44,795 nucleotides of DNA from Acinetobacter soli (GCF_000760595.1 NZ_BBNM01000018.1:1-44795), one strand, 5' to 3'. Counted from the first letter of the stretch, positions 33,426 through 42,823 are shown. Numbers and translations are program-made. The notes: generated from the letters alone by a model not told the origin.

Positions 33426-35027
33426 TTAAAAATTTGAAATGTTGTAGCACTGTTTCAATTTCAGATAATCATAAAAATAGCTATTCGGTGCGTAGCGAGC
33501 ATAGTCACAATTCGATTTAAATAAGGTCTCTTTCTCGTTGTAAAGCATTTTGACTAAGGTATAACCTTGCGCATTTTGATAAATATCCCACTGCATATTG
33601 GCTGCCATTGGGGAAATATCTTCACCACGCCATGCGCTGTTGCTGTATGAATAAGTTTGGACAAGCTGTAACGGCGTCATCATACCTTTGAGTTCAAACG
33701 CAGTCGCCAATGGGATGATGATTTCGGCATGTGCAAAACGTAAAACCGCTTTATGTGACTGCTGCTGATTCATCAGAGCATCGACTTGGTTAAAAAAGTC
33801 TTGCTTTAAACCTTGAGCCATCATACTCGTAACCTGATTAGATTCGCTAAAACTTGGTCCTTTTTCATAAAAATCGTTGGCATCATTATATTCTGCATAA
33901 AATTTAGCTGCTTCTCGTGGCATATATTGAGCAAAATCTGTATTGACCAATTCTTTTTTCATGCCTGGTGCAATCGAATATAACTCATATAAATATGCCG
34001 CAGCATCAACTGCACTACTAATGGTATTCTTGCCTTTGCCTTTTTCCGTAACCACAGTGCCGTCTGGTGCTGTGGCTGAAAAAGAGCCCGTGTTGCTAAA
34101 GGTATAACCTGGCGTTCCCAACTTCTGAATAAATGCATCTTTAAAAAGTGGAGCTAGCACTGTCAGTGCAACTTGCTGTGCTTGCGTTTGACTAGAAAGT
34201 TGTTTGAGCTTTTGCTGTAACTGAAGATCATTGCTTTCAAAGTTTTGATAATTCATGCTGGCGTCAAAAATGCGTTGTTTGAAGCTTGAATTGATTTCGC
34301 TTGCATCAGTGTCTTTATTTAAACTATGAAAATACAGTAAGAAGCGATCGACGCCCTGATCTTGAACAGTTGGACTGAGACTTGTATTTAAAATCGTATA
34401 GCTTGCAGGACGAATTTTGCTCGATAAAGCGGCATTTTGGCGTATAAGTTCATTACTAAAAAATTTGGCACTGTCTACGGCTCGGTCTACCCCCGAACTT
34501 TGCACCAGAATATCCTGATTTCCCATCGCAGAGACATTAAAAAGCTGTGGTAAGCGTTGCAGCAGACGATCTGCAATCCCGCGATGCTCGTCTATCCCCA
34601 GTGCAGTTTCATTGCCATAACCCGGTTGGCGAATTCCCTCGACGCCGTAACCAAGGACGATATTGGCTTTCATCATCGCTTCAAGATCTGAGCCGAGCTT
34701 TTCTCCTAATGGTGTTAATGCATTGTCTGTCTTGGCCTGTTTCCAGAGATTGTACAATGCCAAGTCGTATTTCATACTCGATACACCGCGTGAACCATGA
34801 CGCGCAACCAGTTCTGTAAATACGGGCTCAAATCCAGCCGGTGCTGCCTGATAGCTAGCAATGCTCTGCTGCGCCTGATACGGTGTTTTGGTCTGAAAAT
34901 AACCAGATGTGTTGGTTGTAACTGAAGTTGTGGTAGTCGAATCATCATTCGAACTGTCATTACAGCCTGTCAGTCCGATCAACCCACTCCCCGTCAAGAT
35001 CATCAAAAGCAGCATTCTAGTTTTCAT
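33426..35027 (-). CDS. MINPP-like histidine acid phosphatase lipoprotein
   Basis: This 533-residue protein starts with a lipoprotein signal (lipobox LTGC, Cys22) and a Ser/Thr-rich linker to residue 42. The catalytic motif VARHGSRGVSS (Arg76, His77) follows, with a distant FAHAEIIIP (His433-Ala-Glu). The HAE triad instead of HD is typical of multiple inositol polyphosphate phosphatases. The loop has RHGSRG rather than RHGxRxP. It would be an envelope-anchored phosphomonoesterase, possibly for phytate. The next gene on the same strand (ybaK) ends 96 bases upstream of it; co-transcription is uncertain. Confidence 0.8.
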   Translation of the reverse strand: MKTRMLLLMILTGSGLIGLTGCNDSSNDDSTTTTSVTTNTSGYFQTKTPYQAQQSIASYQAAPAGFEPVFTELVARHGSRGVSSMKYDLALYNLWKQAKTDNALTPLGEKLGSDLEAMMKANIVLGYGVEGIRQPGYGNETALGIDEHRGIADRLLQRLPQLFNVSAMGNQDILVQSSGVDRAVDSAKFFSNELIRQNAALSSKIRPASYTILNTSLSPTVQDQGVDRFLLYFHSLNKDTDASEINSSFKQRIFDASMNYQNFESNDLQLQQKLKQLSSQTQAQQVALTVLAPLFKDAFIQKLGTPGYTFSNTGSFSATAPDGTVVTEKGKGKNTISSAVDAAAYLYELYSIAPGMKKELVNTDFAQYMPREAAKFYAEYNDANDFYEKGPSFSESNQVTSMMAQGLKQDFFNQVDALMNQQQSHKAVLRFAHAEIIIPLATAFELKGMMTPLQLVQTYSYSNSAWRGEDISPMAANMQWDIYQNAQGYTLVKMLYNEKETLFKSNCDYARYAPNSYFYDYLKLKQCYNISNF

Positions 35028-35123
35028 TTTGTTTAGGCATTAAAAAAAGTTGACTGATTTTGCGCAGTCAAGATGTCATTTTAATGAAGCTTTCACGACC
35101 ATTTAAAGACATTCATTTAAATA

Positions 35124-35594
35124 TCATGAGATATCGAGTAAATCGGCAAATGCTGCGCCAAGAAGTTTGGACAAATCTTGTGGTGAAACGCCAATGTCTA
35201 AACCACGCTTTCCACCACTGACATAAATTTTGGGTTTATTGATCGCAGTTGCATCAATGACTGTTTTAAGTCGTTTCTTTTGTCCAAGCGGACTAATCCC
35301 CCCCACTAAATATCCAGTCAGCCGTTCCGCTTCTTTAGGATCCGACATATGTAATTTTTTACAGCCCAAAGCCGACGCAATTTTTTTTAGATTAAGCTGA
35401 TGATTAACAGGTAATATCGCAACGAAATAGTTTTTGTCGTCGGTGACTAAGAGTGTTTTAAACACATCTTCGACATTCAGATTCAATTTTTCGGCGGCTT
35501 CCAGACCAAAACTTTTAGCCTGCGGATCGTGTTCGTATTCATGCAGACTAAATTCAATCTTTTGATTTTTAAGAAGCTTACAGGCAGGTGTCAT
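35124..35594 (-). CDS. ybaK: Cys-tRNA(Pro)/(Cys) deacylase
   Basis: This 156-residue YbaK/EbsC protein has the conserved segment [11 protein letters not shown] with the catalytic-type Lys46, then [18 protein letters not shown]. It hydrolyses Cys-tRNAPro formed by misacylation. Length fits the family (about 155-160). It is a single gene divergent from the lipid cluster. Confidence 0.92.
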   Translation of the reverse strand: MTPACKLLKNQKIEFSLHEYEHDPQAKSFGLEAAEKLNLNVEDVFKTLLVTDDKNYFVAILPVNHQLNLKKIASALGCKKLHMSDPKEAERLTGYLVGGISPLGQKKRLKTVIDATAINKPKIYVSGGKRGLDIGVSPQDLSKLLGAAFADLLDIS

Positions 35595-35751
35595 GTTGTT
35601 TTAGTCCAGTTATTGAAAGCAAATTGAGTATAAATTCTTTTATATAGATTTTAAAATTACTTAGGCTATTTTAGTTAAATTCGGCATCAGCTTGTAAGTT
35701 ATAAGTCAAAATGATAAGAATAAGTTTTAGATTGAACTAAAAAAACCAAAA

Positions 35752-36387
35752 ATGCCTTCAATTTATCAATTAAAACCAGCGTTTCAGAATCTTTTACGAC
35801 CTTTGGTAAAACAGCTCTATCACAAGGGAGTAACCGCCAACCAAGTTACAGTACTCGCATTGCTGATTTCTGTCGCTCTGGCAGCCTATTTGCTGTTACA
35901 TGAAAATATAGCGCCTTATTTGATTTGGTTATTCATTCCGCTCTGGATGTTGGTGCGTATGGGTTTCAATGCTATAGATGGCATGTTGGCACGAGAATTC
36001 AACCAGCAAACCATGCTAGGTGCTTACCTAAACGAGCTGTGTGATGTGATTTCCGATACGGCGCTCTACGGCTGCTTTATCGCGTTTGGTTTTATCGAGC
36101 CGATACTTTTAGTGGCGGTCATTTTTATGGCTATTTTAAGTGAATATGCGGGTGTAATGGCACCACTTATTGGTCAAGCACGACGCTATGATGGCCCCAT
36201 GGGTAAAAGTGATCGAGCATTTTGTTTTAGTCTTCTTGCCCTCTGGATTGTTTTGGCAAGTAAGTTGAATTCCATCATTTCAGAGCAGATCCTTCATTCT
36301 GTAGCAAACGGCCTCTTAGGTATTATGGCTTTACTTTTAATGCTCACGATATCCAATCGAGTTCGACACGCAATTCATTTAAAATAA
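35752..36387 (+). CDS. ynbA: CDP-alcohol phosphotransferase, YnbA-like
   Basis: This 211-residue protein with about six membrane segments carries the CDP-alcohol phosphotransferase motif around residues 73-102 (NAIDGMLAR, then G90, N94, D98, D102). The usual first and third aspartates of DxxDGxxAR-x8-GxxxDxxxD are asparagines here (Asn73, Asn94). Family members join CDP-diacylglycerol with an alcohol. The gene heads the six-gene cluster; the ATG has only a weak ribosome site. The symbol follows similarity of order and family to E. coli ynbA. Confidence 0.8.
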   Translation: MPSIYQLKPAFQNLLRPLVKQLYHKGVTANQVTVLALLISVALAAYLLLHENIAPYLIWLFIPLWMLVRMGFNAIDGMLAREFNQQTMLGAYLNELCDVISDTALYGCFIAFGFIEPILLVAVIFMAILSEYAGVMAPLIGQARRYDGPMGKSDRAFCFSLLALWIVLASKLNSIISEQILHSVANGLLGIMALLLMLTISNRVRHAIHLK

Positions 36388-36405
36388 TAAACAGGACAAA
36401 ATACT

Positions 36406-38154
36406 ATGCATCACAACAGTCATCATCAATTTATCACACATGATGGAACTACCCTGTTTTATCAGCGCTGGGCGGCGGCACATCAACCTGCAAAAAAAGC
36501 CATCTTATTATTTCATCGGGGTCATGAGCACTCTGAACGTATGGCACACTTGGTTGAAGAGCTGAATCTTCCAGATTTTGATTTTTTTGCATGGGATGCC
36601 CGAGGACATGGTCAATCACCCGGCGAACGTGGAGATGCACCAAGTTTTTCGGCTTGTGTCAAAGATATTCAATACTTTATGCGACATATCGAAGCTGAGT
36701 ATCAGATCAAAACATCCGATATCGCCATTGTGGCACAGAGTGTAGGCGCTGTTTTAGCTGCCACATGGGTACATGATTATGCCCCGCCACTTCGGGCACT
36801 GTGTCTTGCCTCACCTGCTTTTGATATTAAGCTCTATGTTCCGTTTGCAAAACCAGGCTTGTCATTACTCAGCAAGATAAAAGGTAACTTTTTTATTACC
36901 AGTTATGTGAAAGCCAACATGCTCACGCATGACCGCGAACGTGCAACGGACTATGCTCAAGATCCACAGATTGCCAAAGCAATTTCAGTGCGCATGTTAC
37001 TTGGGTTGTATGCAGCTGCTCAACGTATCGTTGACGATGCTCAACACATTTTTGTGCCTACCCAAGTGTTATGTTCGGGTGCAGATTTTGTCGTACATCG
37101 CAAACCACAACAGCTTTTCTATCAGCGGCTGGCACATCCCAATAAAGAATTCCATATTCTTGAAGGCTTTTATCACGATACTTTGGGAGAGCAGCACCGC
37201 AATATTGCAGTACAGAAAATCCGCCGCTATATTCTCCAATGCTTCGCACACGCTTATACCGCGCCAGATATATTAGATGCCGATAAAGTCGGGCCAAGCT
37301 GTGCGACCGCTGAACAGTTAAGTACACCTTTTCCTCGTAATTCGCTGAAACACTGGTTTTGGTCGATCACAAAGCAAAATTTAAAAATAGGCAGCCGATT
37401 TTCTAAAGGGCTTCAATTGGGTGAAGATACAGGATATGACTCAGGAAGTACCCTTGATTTTGTGTATCGCAACCAGCCAGAAAGCACCTCTATATTGGGT
37501 AAGCTGATTGATCGGCAATATTTAAATGCCATAGGCTGGCGAGGAATTCGTATACGCAAGCAACATATCGAGCAGTTACTTATTCAATATGCAGAACAAC
37601 TGAATCAATTAGGAAAACCGCTTAGGCTATTAGATATCGCCGCAGGTCATGGCCGATATATTCTCGATGCTATACAAAATCTCTCTGTGCGCCCAGCCCA
37701 TGTGCTTTTAAGAGATTACAGCCCACTGAACGTAAATGCAGGTAATACACTAATTCGCTCTCGTGGTTTGGACGATATTGCAGTATTTAAACAAGGTGAT
37801 GCCTTTGATGAAGCCTCACTGGCGAGTATTGAGCCTAAAATCACTTTGGCGGTGGTCTCTGGATTGTACGAGCTTTTTAGTAATAATGATCTACTCAGAC
37901 AGTCACTTCGTAGTCTTTCTCAAGCCATTGAAAAAGAAGGCTACCTTATTTACACCGGTCAGATCTGGCATCCTCAACAAGAATTTATTGCTCGTGCACT
38001 CACCTCACACCGTCAGGGAGATGCTTGGGTGATGCGTTTACGTTCTCAAGCCGAAATTGATGCGTTGGTAGAAGAAGCCGGATTTAAAAAAATTGATCAA
38101 TGTATTGATGAATTTGGAATATTTAGTGTATCGGTTGCCCAAAAAATCAAATAG
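36406..38154 (+). CDS. ynbC: alpha/beta hydrolase - class I methyltransferase fusion, YnbC-like
   Basis: This 582-residue protein has two domains. Residues about 8-280 form an alpha/beta hydrolase (FHRGHEHSERM, FAWDARGHGQS, nucleophile Ser112 in AQSVGA, late Asp in SGADFVVH and His in GFYHD). Residues about 360-580 form a SAM-dependent methyltransferase (LRLLDIAAGHGRYIL). The hydrolase resembles monoacylglycerol lipases. It begins 18 bases after ynbA with AGGA upstream. It may modify a lipid head group or acyl chain. Confidence 0.85.
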   Translation: MHHNSHHQFITHDGTTLFYQRWAAAHQPAKKAILLFHRGHEHSERMAHLVEELNLPDFDFFAWDARGHGQSPGERGDAPSFSACVKDIQYFMRHIEAEYQIKTSDIAIVAQSVGAVLAATWVHDYAPPLRALCLASPAFDIKLYVPFAKPGLSLLSKIKGNFFITSYVKANMLTHDRERATDYAQDPQIAKAISVRMLLGLYAAAQRIVDDAQHIFVPTQVLCSGADFVVHRKPQQLFYQRLAHPNKEFHILEGFYHDTLGEQHRNIAVQKIRRYILQCFAHAYTAPDILDADKVGPSCATAEQLSTPFPRNSLKHWFWSITKQNLKIGSRFSKGLQLGEDTGYDSGSTLDFVYRNQPESTSILGKLIDRQYLNAIGWRGIRIRKQHIEQLLIQYAEQLNQLGKPLRLLDIAAGHGRYILDAIQNLSVRPAHVLLRDYSPLNVNAGNTLIRSRGLDDIAVFKQGDAFDEASLASIEPKITLAVVSGLYELFSNNDLLRQSLRSLSQAIEKEGYLIYTGQIWHPQQEFIARALTSHRQGDAWVMRLRSQAEIDALVEEAGFKKIDQCIDEFGIFSVSVAQKIK

Positions 38155-38173
38155 AGATCAGAGAAAGACACGT

Positions 38174-39526
38174 ATGCAGCAAGATTTTGAACCACAGGCT
38201 GGCACATGGAAATGGGGACTTCTCTGTTTAGTTTTTTTAGCACCCTTTTTTTTCTTAAGTTATGGCTTTGCCAATCAATATGCCGACAATCTCCCTTACG
38301 TTGGAAGTATTGTATTTGACTGGGAGCATAAAATTCCGCTGTGGCCTTGGACCATTGTTCCATATTGGTCGATTGATCTGTTTTATGGTTTATCGTTGCT
38401 ATTGTGCTGGAATCGCTTAGAACTTAAACAACATGCGCTAAGATTATTCACCGCACAGCTGATTGCTGTAAGTTGCTTCTTACTTTTCCCACTTAAATTT
38501 AGCTTTGATCGGCCCGCACTTGATGGTTTTTTTGGTGTTTGGTTTGATGTGCTGATGGGGTTTGACAAGCCATTTAATCAGGCGCCCTCTTTGCATATTG
38601 TGCTTCTGGTTATTTTGTGGGATTTCTACCGTCGGCATGTAGTTGCTCCATATAAATGGATCGTAGATCTGTGGTCCTTTTTGATTGGTCTTTCAGTGCT
38701 GACGACATGGCAACATCATTTTATCGACATTCCAACAGGTGTGTTGGCGGGCGCCTTATGTATTTGGCTGTTCCCTTTTCATGTCAAAGCACCTTATCAA
38801 GCGGATTCACTTCAGTACCGTACATCACGGCACATTCGTCTGGCCAGTTATTATCTTGTTGGCGCTTTAGGGCTTAGCTTTATTGCATTTTATTATGCCA
38901 GCTGGACACTCTGGTTGCTCTATCCTGCCGTCAGTTTAACCATTGTCGGATTGGCATATCTGTTGGTCAGACCGCATTTTTTTCAGAAGCAAGCCAACGG
39001 TCGCTTAACGCATGCAGCGACTTTATTGTTGGGGCCTTATTTGGTCATGGCTTGGCTAAATAGTCGACTTTGGACCAAAAAACATCCAGAAGATTCCAAA
39101 ATTTTGACTTATCAATCTGGAAATCTTTATCTGGGTAGAATACCAACGTCATCTGTGGCAAAGAACTATACTGCATTATTTGATTGCTGCGCGGAATTGC
39201 CTGTTCACACAGAAAAACATTATCAAGCATATTTCAGTCTAGATCTTATTCCGCTTCAGCCCAAACAGTTAAAATATGCAGTACGTATTTTTGATGATCT
39301 CGTACAAAAATCTAAAGCAGCAGAAAGACCTTATGAATTACTTGTTTTCTGTGCACTCGGTTATTCACGCAGTACCGCTATTTTGTGTGCCTGGCTGATT
39401 GATCAAAACTTTGCACGTGATCCAGAAGATGCACTACGTATCGTTCAAACGGAGCGACCATGGGTACGTTTGAACATTGAGCAAATGCAATGTCTACATG
39501 ACTATGCTCAAAAGTTGGAGTTTTAA
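38174..39526 (+). CDS. ynbD: PAP2 phosphatase - dual-specificity phosphatase fusion, YnbD-like
   Basis: This 450-residue protein has an N-terminal multi-span PAP2-like domain (DRPAL; PSLH; QHHFIDIPTG). Its C-terminal cytosolic phosphatase has the CX5R loop FCALGYSRSTA (Cys393, Arg399). PAP2 domains remove phosphate from lipid phosphates, and the second domain resembles dual-specificity or lipid-phosphate phosphatases. The ATG at MQQDFEPQ with a GA-rich ribosome site is chosen; an earlier in-frame ATG would start inside ynbC. Third gene of the cluster. Confidence 0.85.
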   Translation: MQQDFEPQAGTWKWGLLCLVFLAPFFFLSYGFANQYADNLPYVGSIVFDWEHKIPLWPWTIVPYWSIDLFYGLSLLLCWNRLELKQHALRLFTAQLIAVSCFLLFPLKFSFDRPALDGFFGVWFDVLMGFDKPFNQAPSLHIVLLVILWDFYRRHVVAPYKWIVDLWSFLIGLSVLTTWQHHFIDIPTGVLAGALCIWLFPFHVKAPYQADSLQYRTSRHIRLASYYLVGALGLSFIAFYYASWTLWLLYPAVSLTIVGLAYLLVRPHFFQKQANGRLTHAATLLLGPYLVMAWLNSRLWTKKHPEDSKILTYQSGNLYLGRIPTSSVAKNYTALFDCCAELPVHTEKHYQAYFSLDLIPLQPKQLKYAVRIFDDLVQKSKAAERPYELLVFCALGYSRSTAILCAWLIDQNFARDPEDALRIVQTERPWVRLNIEQMQCLHDYAQKLEF

Positions 39527-39528
39527 TC

Positions 39529-39966
39529 ATGCATATGCAGTTTGTTGTACTGGCAAAAGTATTACAAAGCACCCATTCATTGTTAATGGCAGGCTATGTG
39601 GCTTTTGTGTTATGCATTTTATGTTTCTTTTATGCGCTCTGGCCAACAATCTGGATATGGGGTTATTTTGCTGTAATTTTTATTCTGATATTTAGTCATC
39701 TTTATGTCTCTATCCGTGTCAAACTCGATGCAGAACTCTTGCTTTACTTGGCTGAGCATGACCCCAAAATGCTAAATGAACGAACTCATGATCTGGACTT
39801 GGCTTTAATCGCGTTAAAATTAATGCCAAACAGTAAAGCAGGTCGAACTTGGACAGAGCGATTAAATGGATGCAAGCGATTATTTAAACTACAAATTGTT
39901 CTTCTTGTGCTGCAATACGCTATGTTAATGATGAGTTTGATTCAAATGCTATCTGGCTATTCATAG
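39529..39966 (+). CDS. small membrane protein of lipid cluster
   Basis: This 145-residue protein has two hydrophobic segments near the N-terminus (about 15-35 and 38-62), a charged soluble stretch (66-120), and a third hydrophobic segment near the end (122-142). I recognise no family. It starts 3 bases after ynbD with GGAG 8 bases before the ATG and lies 9 bases before the acyltransferase gene. The tight packing argues that it is translated with the cluster and may be an assembly or scaffolding subunit. Confidence 0.75.
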   Translation: MHMQFVVLAKVLQSTHSLLMAGYVAFVLCILCFFYALWPTIWIWGYFAVIFILIFSHLYVSIRVKLDAELLLYLAEHDPKMLNERTHDLDLALIALKLMPNSKAGRTWTERLNGCKRLFKLQIVLLVLQYAMLMMSLIQMLSGYS

Positions 39967-39974
39967 AGATAAAA

Positions 39975-40658
39975 ATGACAATACCTGCTCAATCTGATCC
40001 TACTACCCGCACAAACTCAACAATCAGTCGACTTTTTGCGCGTTTAATTTCGCTCATTATTCGTCGCAGTGCACGGTTATTGACGGGTGCGCGGAGTGTC
40101 TGGTTAGGCTGTGCACCAGAAATGAAACAACGAATTTACTATGCCAATCACACCAGCCATATCGATTTTATTTTGCTCTGGTCATCACTACCCAAAGCGA
40201 TTCGAAGACAAACCCGACCCATTGCAGCATCAGATTACTGGTTAAAAGATGGTTTCAGACGCTTTTTAATTCAAGATACATTCTCTGGTGTGACTATTAA
40301 ACGCCAACGAGAACATCATGAAGATCCCTTACAGCCCGTCAAAGATGTGTTACAAGAAGGCTATTCGATCATCTTTTTTCCTGAAGGCACACGTAATTTA
40401 AACGATGATATTGAACTACTCGAATTTAAAAGTGGTTTATATCATTTAAGTCAGGCATTTCCCGAGGTGGAAGTTGTACCCGTATGGATTTCAAACCTGA
40501 AACGAGTCATGCCAAAAGGTGCATTTATTCCTTTACCGTTACTCTCTAGCGTCATTTTTGGATGTCCGTTGCAAGTATCTTCTGCATTAGACAAAGCCCA
40601 TTTTTTAAGTCTTGCTCAAGATGAACTGCTTAAACTTAAACAGGCGGAATATCAATGA
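39975..40658 (+). CDS. PlsC-type 1-acyl-glycerol-3-phosphate acyltransferase
   Basis: This 227-residue acyltransferase has the NHTSHID motif (HX4D; His59, Asp64) and PEGTR (136-140), the two defining motifs of the LPLAT family. It would transfer an acyl group to a lysophospholipid in the membrane. Its stop overlaps the start of the cdsA-like gene by 4 bases. E. coli ynbABCD has no such gene, so it is an added or alternative member here. Confidence 0.87.
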   Translation: MTIPAQSDPTTRTNSTISRLFARLISLIIRRSARLLTGARSVWLGCAPEMKQRIYYANHTSHIDFILLWSSLPKAIRRQTRPIAASDYWLKDGFRRFLIQDTFSGVTIKRQREHHEDPLQPVKDVLQEGYSIIFFPEGTRNLNDDIELLEFKSGLYHLSQAFPEVEVVPVWISNLKRVMPKGAFIPLPLLSSVIFGCPLQVSSALDKAHFLSLAQDELLKLKQAEYQ

Positions 40659-41599
40659 TGGCGAATAATTTATATCAAACCTACCTTCTTTTTGCTATTT
40701 TTGCAGGCGTTTTGCTTATTGCATCGAGTATCGGTTTTGTTTTAAAGCAACGCGCTGGCACTCAAGCCTCCCCTGTGATTGACAATTTAAATGCACGCAT
40801 TAATGCATGGTGGATCATGCTGATTGTACTTGCAACCGCTATTTTGCTTGGAAAAATTGCATTTATTGTGCTGTTTGGGCTCATTTCGTTATTTGCTTTA
40901 CGTGAATTTATTAGTCTACTGCCGACCCGACGTGGTGATTATTTCCCTCTACTCATTTCATTTTATTTTATGATTCCATATCAGTATTACTTGGTTTATA
41001 CCGATTGGTATGGGTTATATTCTATTTTTATACCACTTTACGCCTTTTTACTTATTCCAATTGCAAGTTTAAAACAAGAAGATACTAAACATTTTTTAGA
41101 GCGAAGTGCAAAAATTCAATGGGGTCTGATGATCTGTGTCTTTTGTGTTTCTTATGTGCCCGCACTTCTCAATTTGAATTTAATTCACTTTCATGGAGAT
41201 AAAATCTGGCTGGCAATGTGGTTAATTATGGTGGTGCAAGCTTCAGATGTACTGCAATACGTCTGCGGCAAACTCTTTGGCAAACATAAAGTTGCGCCTA
41301 TTTTATCTCCGTCTAAAACGATTGAAGGTTTAATTGGTGGGGTTATACTGGCGAGCGCATTAGGTGTGGCCATGAAATGGTTAACGCCTTTTAATCTTTG
41401 GCAGGCAGCAGCAATTGGTTTAGTAGTGTGTATTTTTGGCTTTTTTGGCGGACTGGTGATGTCTGCAATCAAACGCGATCGCGGTGTTAAAGACTGGGGA
41501 CAACTGATTCAAGGTCATGGCGGGATGCTGGATCGTATCGACTCCGTTTGTTTTTCAGCGCCGATTTTCTTTCATATTTTGAGATATTGGTGGACTTAA
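40655..41599 (+). CDS. ynbB: CdsA-type phosphatidate cytidylyltransferase, YnbB-like
   Basis: This 314-residue polytopic protein has the CDS signature in its last third (SAIKRDRGVKDWG and HGGMLDRIDS) and SPSKTIEGL. It makes CDP-diacylglycerol from phosphatidate and CTP, the substrate of the first gene of the cluster. It begins in ATGA overlap with the acyltransferase gene and closes the cluster. A housekeeping cdsA is expected elsewhere in the genome. Confidence 0.87.
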   Translation: MMANNLYQTYLLFAIFAGVLLIASSIGFVLKQRAGTQASPVIDNLNARINAWWIMLIVLATAILLGKIAFIVLFGLISLFALREFISLLPTRRGDYFPLLISFYFMIPYQYYLVYTDWYGLYSIFIPLYAFLLIPIASLKQEDTKHFLERSAKIQWGLMICVFCVSYVPALLNLNLIHFHGDKIWLAMWLIMVVQASDVLQYVCGKLFGKHKVAPILSPSKTIEGLIGGVILASALGVAMKWLTPFNLWQAAAIGLVVCIFGFFGGLVMSAIKRDRGVKDWGQLIQGHGGMLDRIDSVCFSAPIFFHILRYWWT

Positions 41600-41621
41600 A
41601 GCATCAATAGCAAACAAAATA

Positions 41622-42017
41622 TTAATTAAAAAAGTGCTGGCATGCTTTACAGCGCATGCCGTGCTTGTATATAAATAATGGAACATTGATCACAAAAAAC
41701 GCAATGAAAGCTGCTTTTTTGCCTTGAGTAAATGGCTCAATTTGCGTACTGTTGCATTTTGGGCATCGTACCGAAGTCAAATTCAGTTCATCATCTAGAT
41801 CTTGACTAAAATCTTGAGAAATTAAATAACGTGCCGTGTCTACCTGCTCATCAGGCACTAAAACACGTACCCCGCCTAAAGCATTTGAATACAGCCAATA
41901 CATATTAATAGTATGTTCATTTTCAATATATGCTGGAATACCAACCGATTCCAGTCGAGCCTTTGCAATGTGTGCTTCATAGGGAAATGAATACTGCGCA
42001 ATAACCATCCACTTCAT
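41622..42017 (-). CDS. DUF2007 protein with C-terminal zinc ribbon
   Basis: This 131-residue protein has an N-terminal DUF2007 domain (residues 1-68, putative signal-transducing family). A C-terminal CX2C pair (Cys85-Cys88, Cys123-Cys126) flanks a hydrophobic segment and suggests a zinc ribbon. AGGA 8 bases before the ATG supports the start. It converges with the lipid cluster and has no clear partner. Confidence 0.75.
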   Translation of the reverse strand: MKWMVIAQYSFPYEAHIAKARLESVGIPAYIENEHTINMYWLYSNALGGVRVLVPDEQVDTARYLISQDFSQDLDDELNLTSVRCPKCNSTQIEPFTQGKKAAFIAFFVINVPLFIYKHGMRCKACQHFFN

Positions 42018-42210
42018 TTTTGATGTCCTACATTATTTACTTGAGTGCAATTTCTTTTATAGTTTAGCGTGCGTTAAAACACTTATTTTGCTTATAAGCA
42101 TCATTTTACTGTTGCGAGCAACATGTTGTTATGAAAAGTTATCATATATTGACCTCAAATGTGCTTATCACTACTATCCAGAACAATAGTATTTCTGATA
42201 GATCGTCACC

Positions 42211-42795
42211 TTGGCTTTATTTACGCAGTTATCTTATAAACATAAATTTCTTATTAATCCGATTCATTCTTTAAAAACCTTAAGTGTGATGACAATCGGT
42301 CTAATTTTTACAGGATGTACGACACTAGGACCACACAGTGGAACCGTAGTCGAACGCTCAAATAAACTTGCTCACGGACTACAGCGTGCCTATTCAGTTT
42401 CCCCGAATGCAGCGAACCGTATTTCACCTATGATTATTCAAAGTGCAGATCGCTATAATGTACCACCACTATTAATTGCAGCCACGATTCGTCAAGAGTC
42501 GAATTATAATTCCTACGCTCGTTCTTCAGGTGGAGCCGTCGGTCTGGCACAAATTATTCCAAGTTACTGGCAACAGAGCTGTCCGGGCGACTTGTTGGAC
42601 GAATATACCAATATTCAATGTAGTGCTTATATTTTAGAACGCTATAACAGCATGGCTGGAAGTTGGTTTAAAGCCAGCGCTTACTATAATGTAGGACCAA
42701 CAGGATATAAATCGAGCTTTTGGACAAGACACAAAGCTAAGAAATATGCGCGATCTGTCAAGCGTTTTGAAAAAACTTTAAAAAAGGAACTTTAG
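42211..42795 (+). CDS. lytic transglycosylase SLT-domain lipoprotein
   Basis: This 194-residue protein has a lipoprotein signal (FTGC, Cys36), then a lytic-transglycosylase domain with IRQESNYN (catalytic Glu96), GAVGLAQIIPSYW and ASAYYNVGP. It would cleave peptidoglycan glycan strands in the envelope. The first possible start is TTG at 42211, close behind an in-frame stop. An ATG at 42289 would leave almost no signal sequence, so TTG is kept. The gene has its own AT-rich upstream region. Confidence 0.8.
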   Translation: MALFTQLSYKHKFLINPIHSLKTLSVMTIGLIFTGCTTLGPHSGTVVERSNKLAHGLQRAYSVSPNAANRISPMIIQSADRYNVPPLLIAATIRQESNYNSYARSSGGAVGLAQIIPSYWQQSCPGDLLDEYTNIQCSAYILERYNSMAGSWFKASAYYNVGPTGYKSSFWTRHKAKKYARSVKRFEKTLKKEL

Positions 42796-42823
42796 TATCA
42801 TCTATTGAGCGATACCCAAATCA

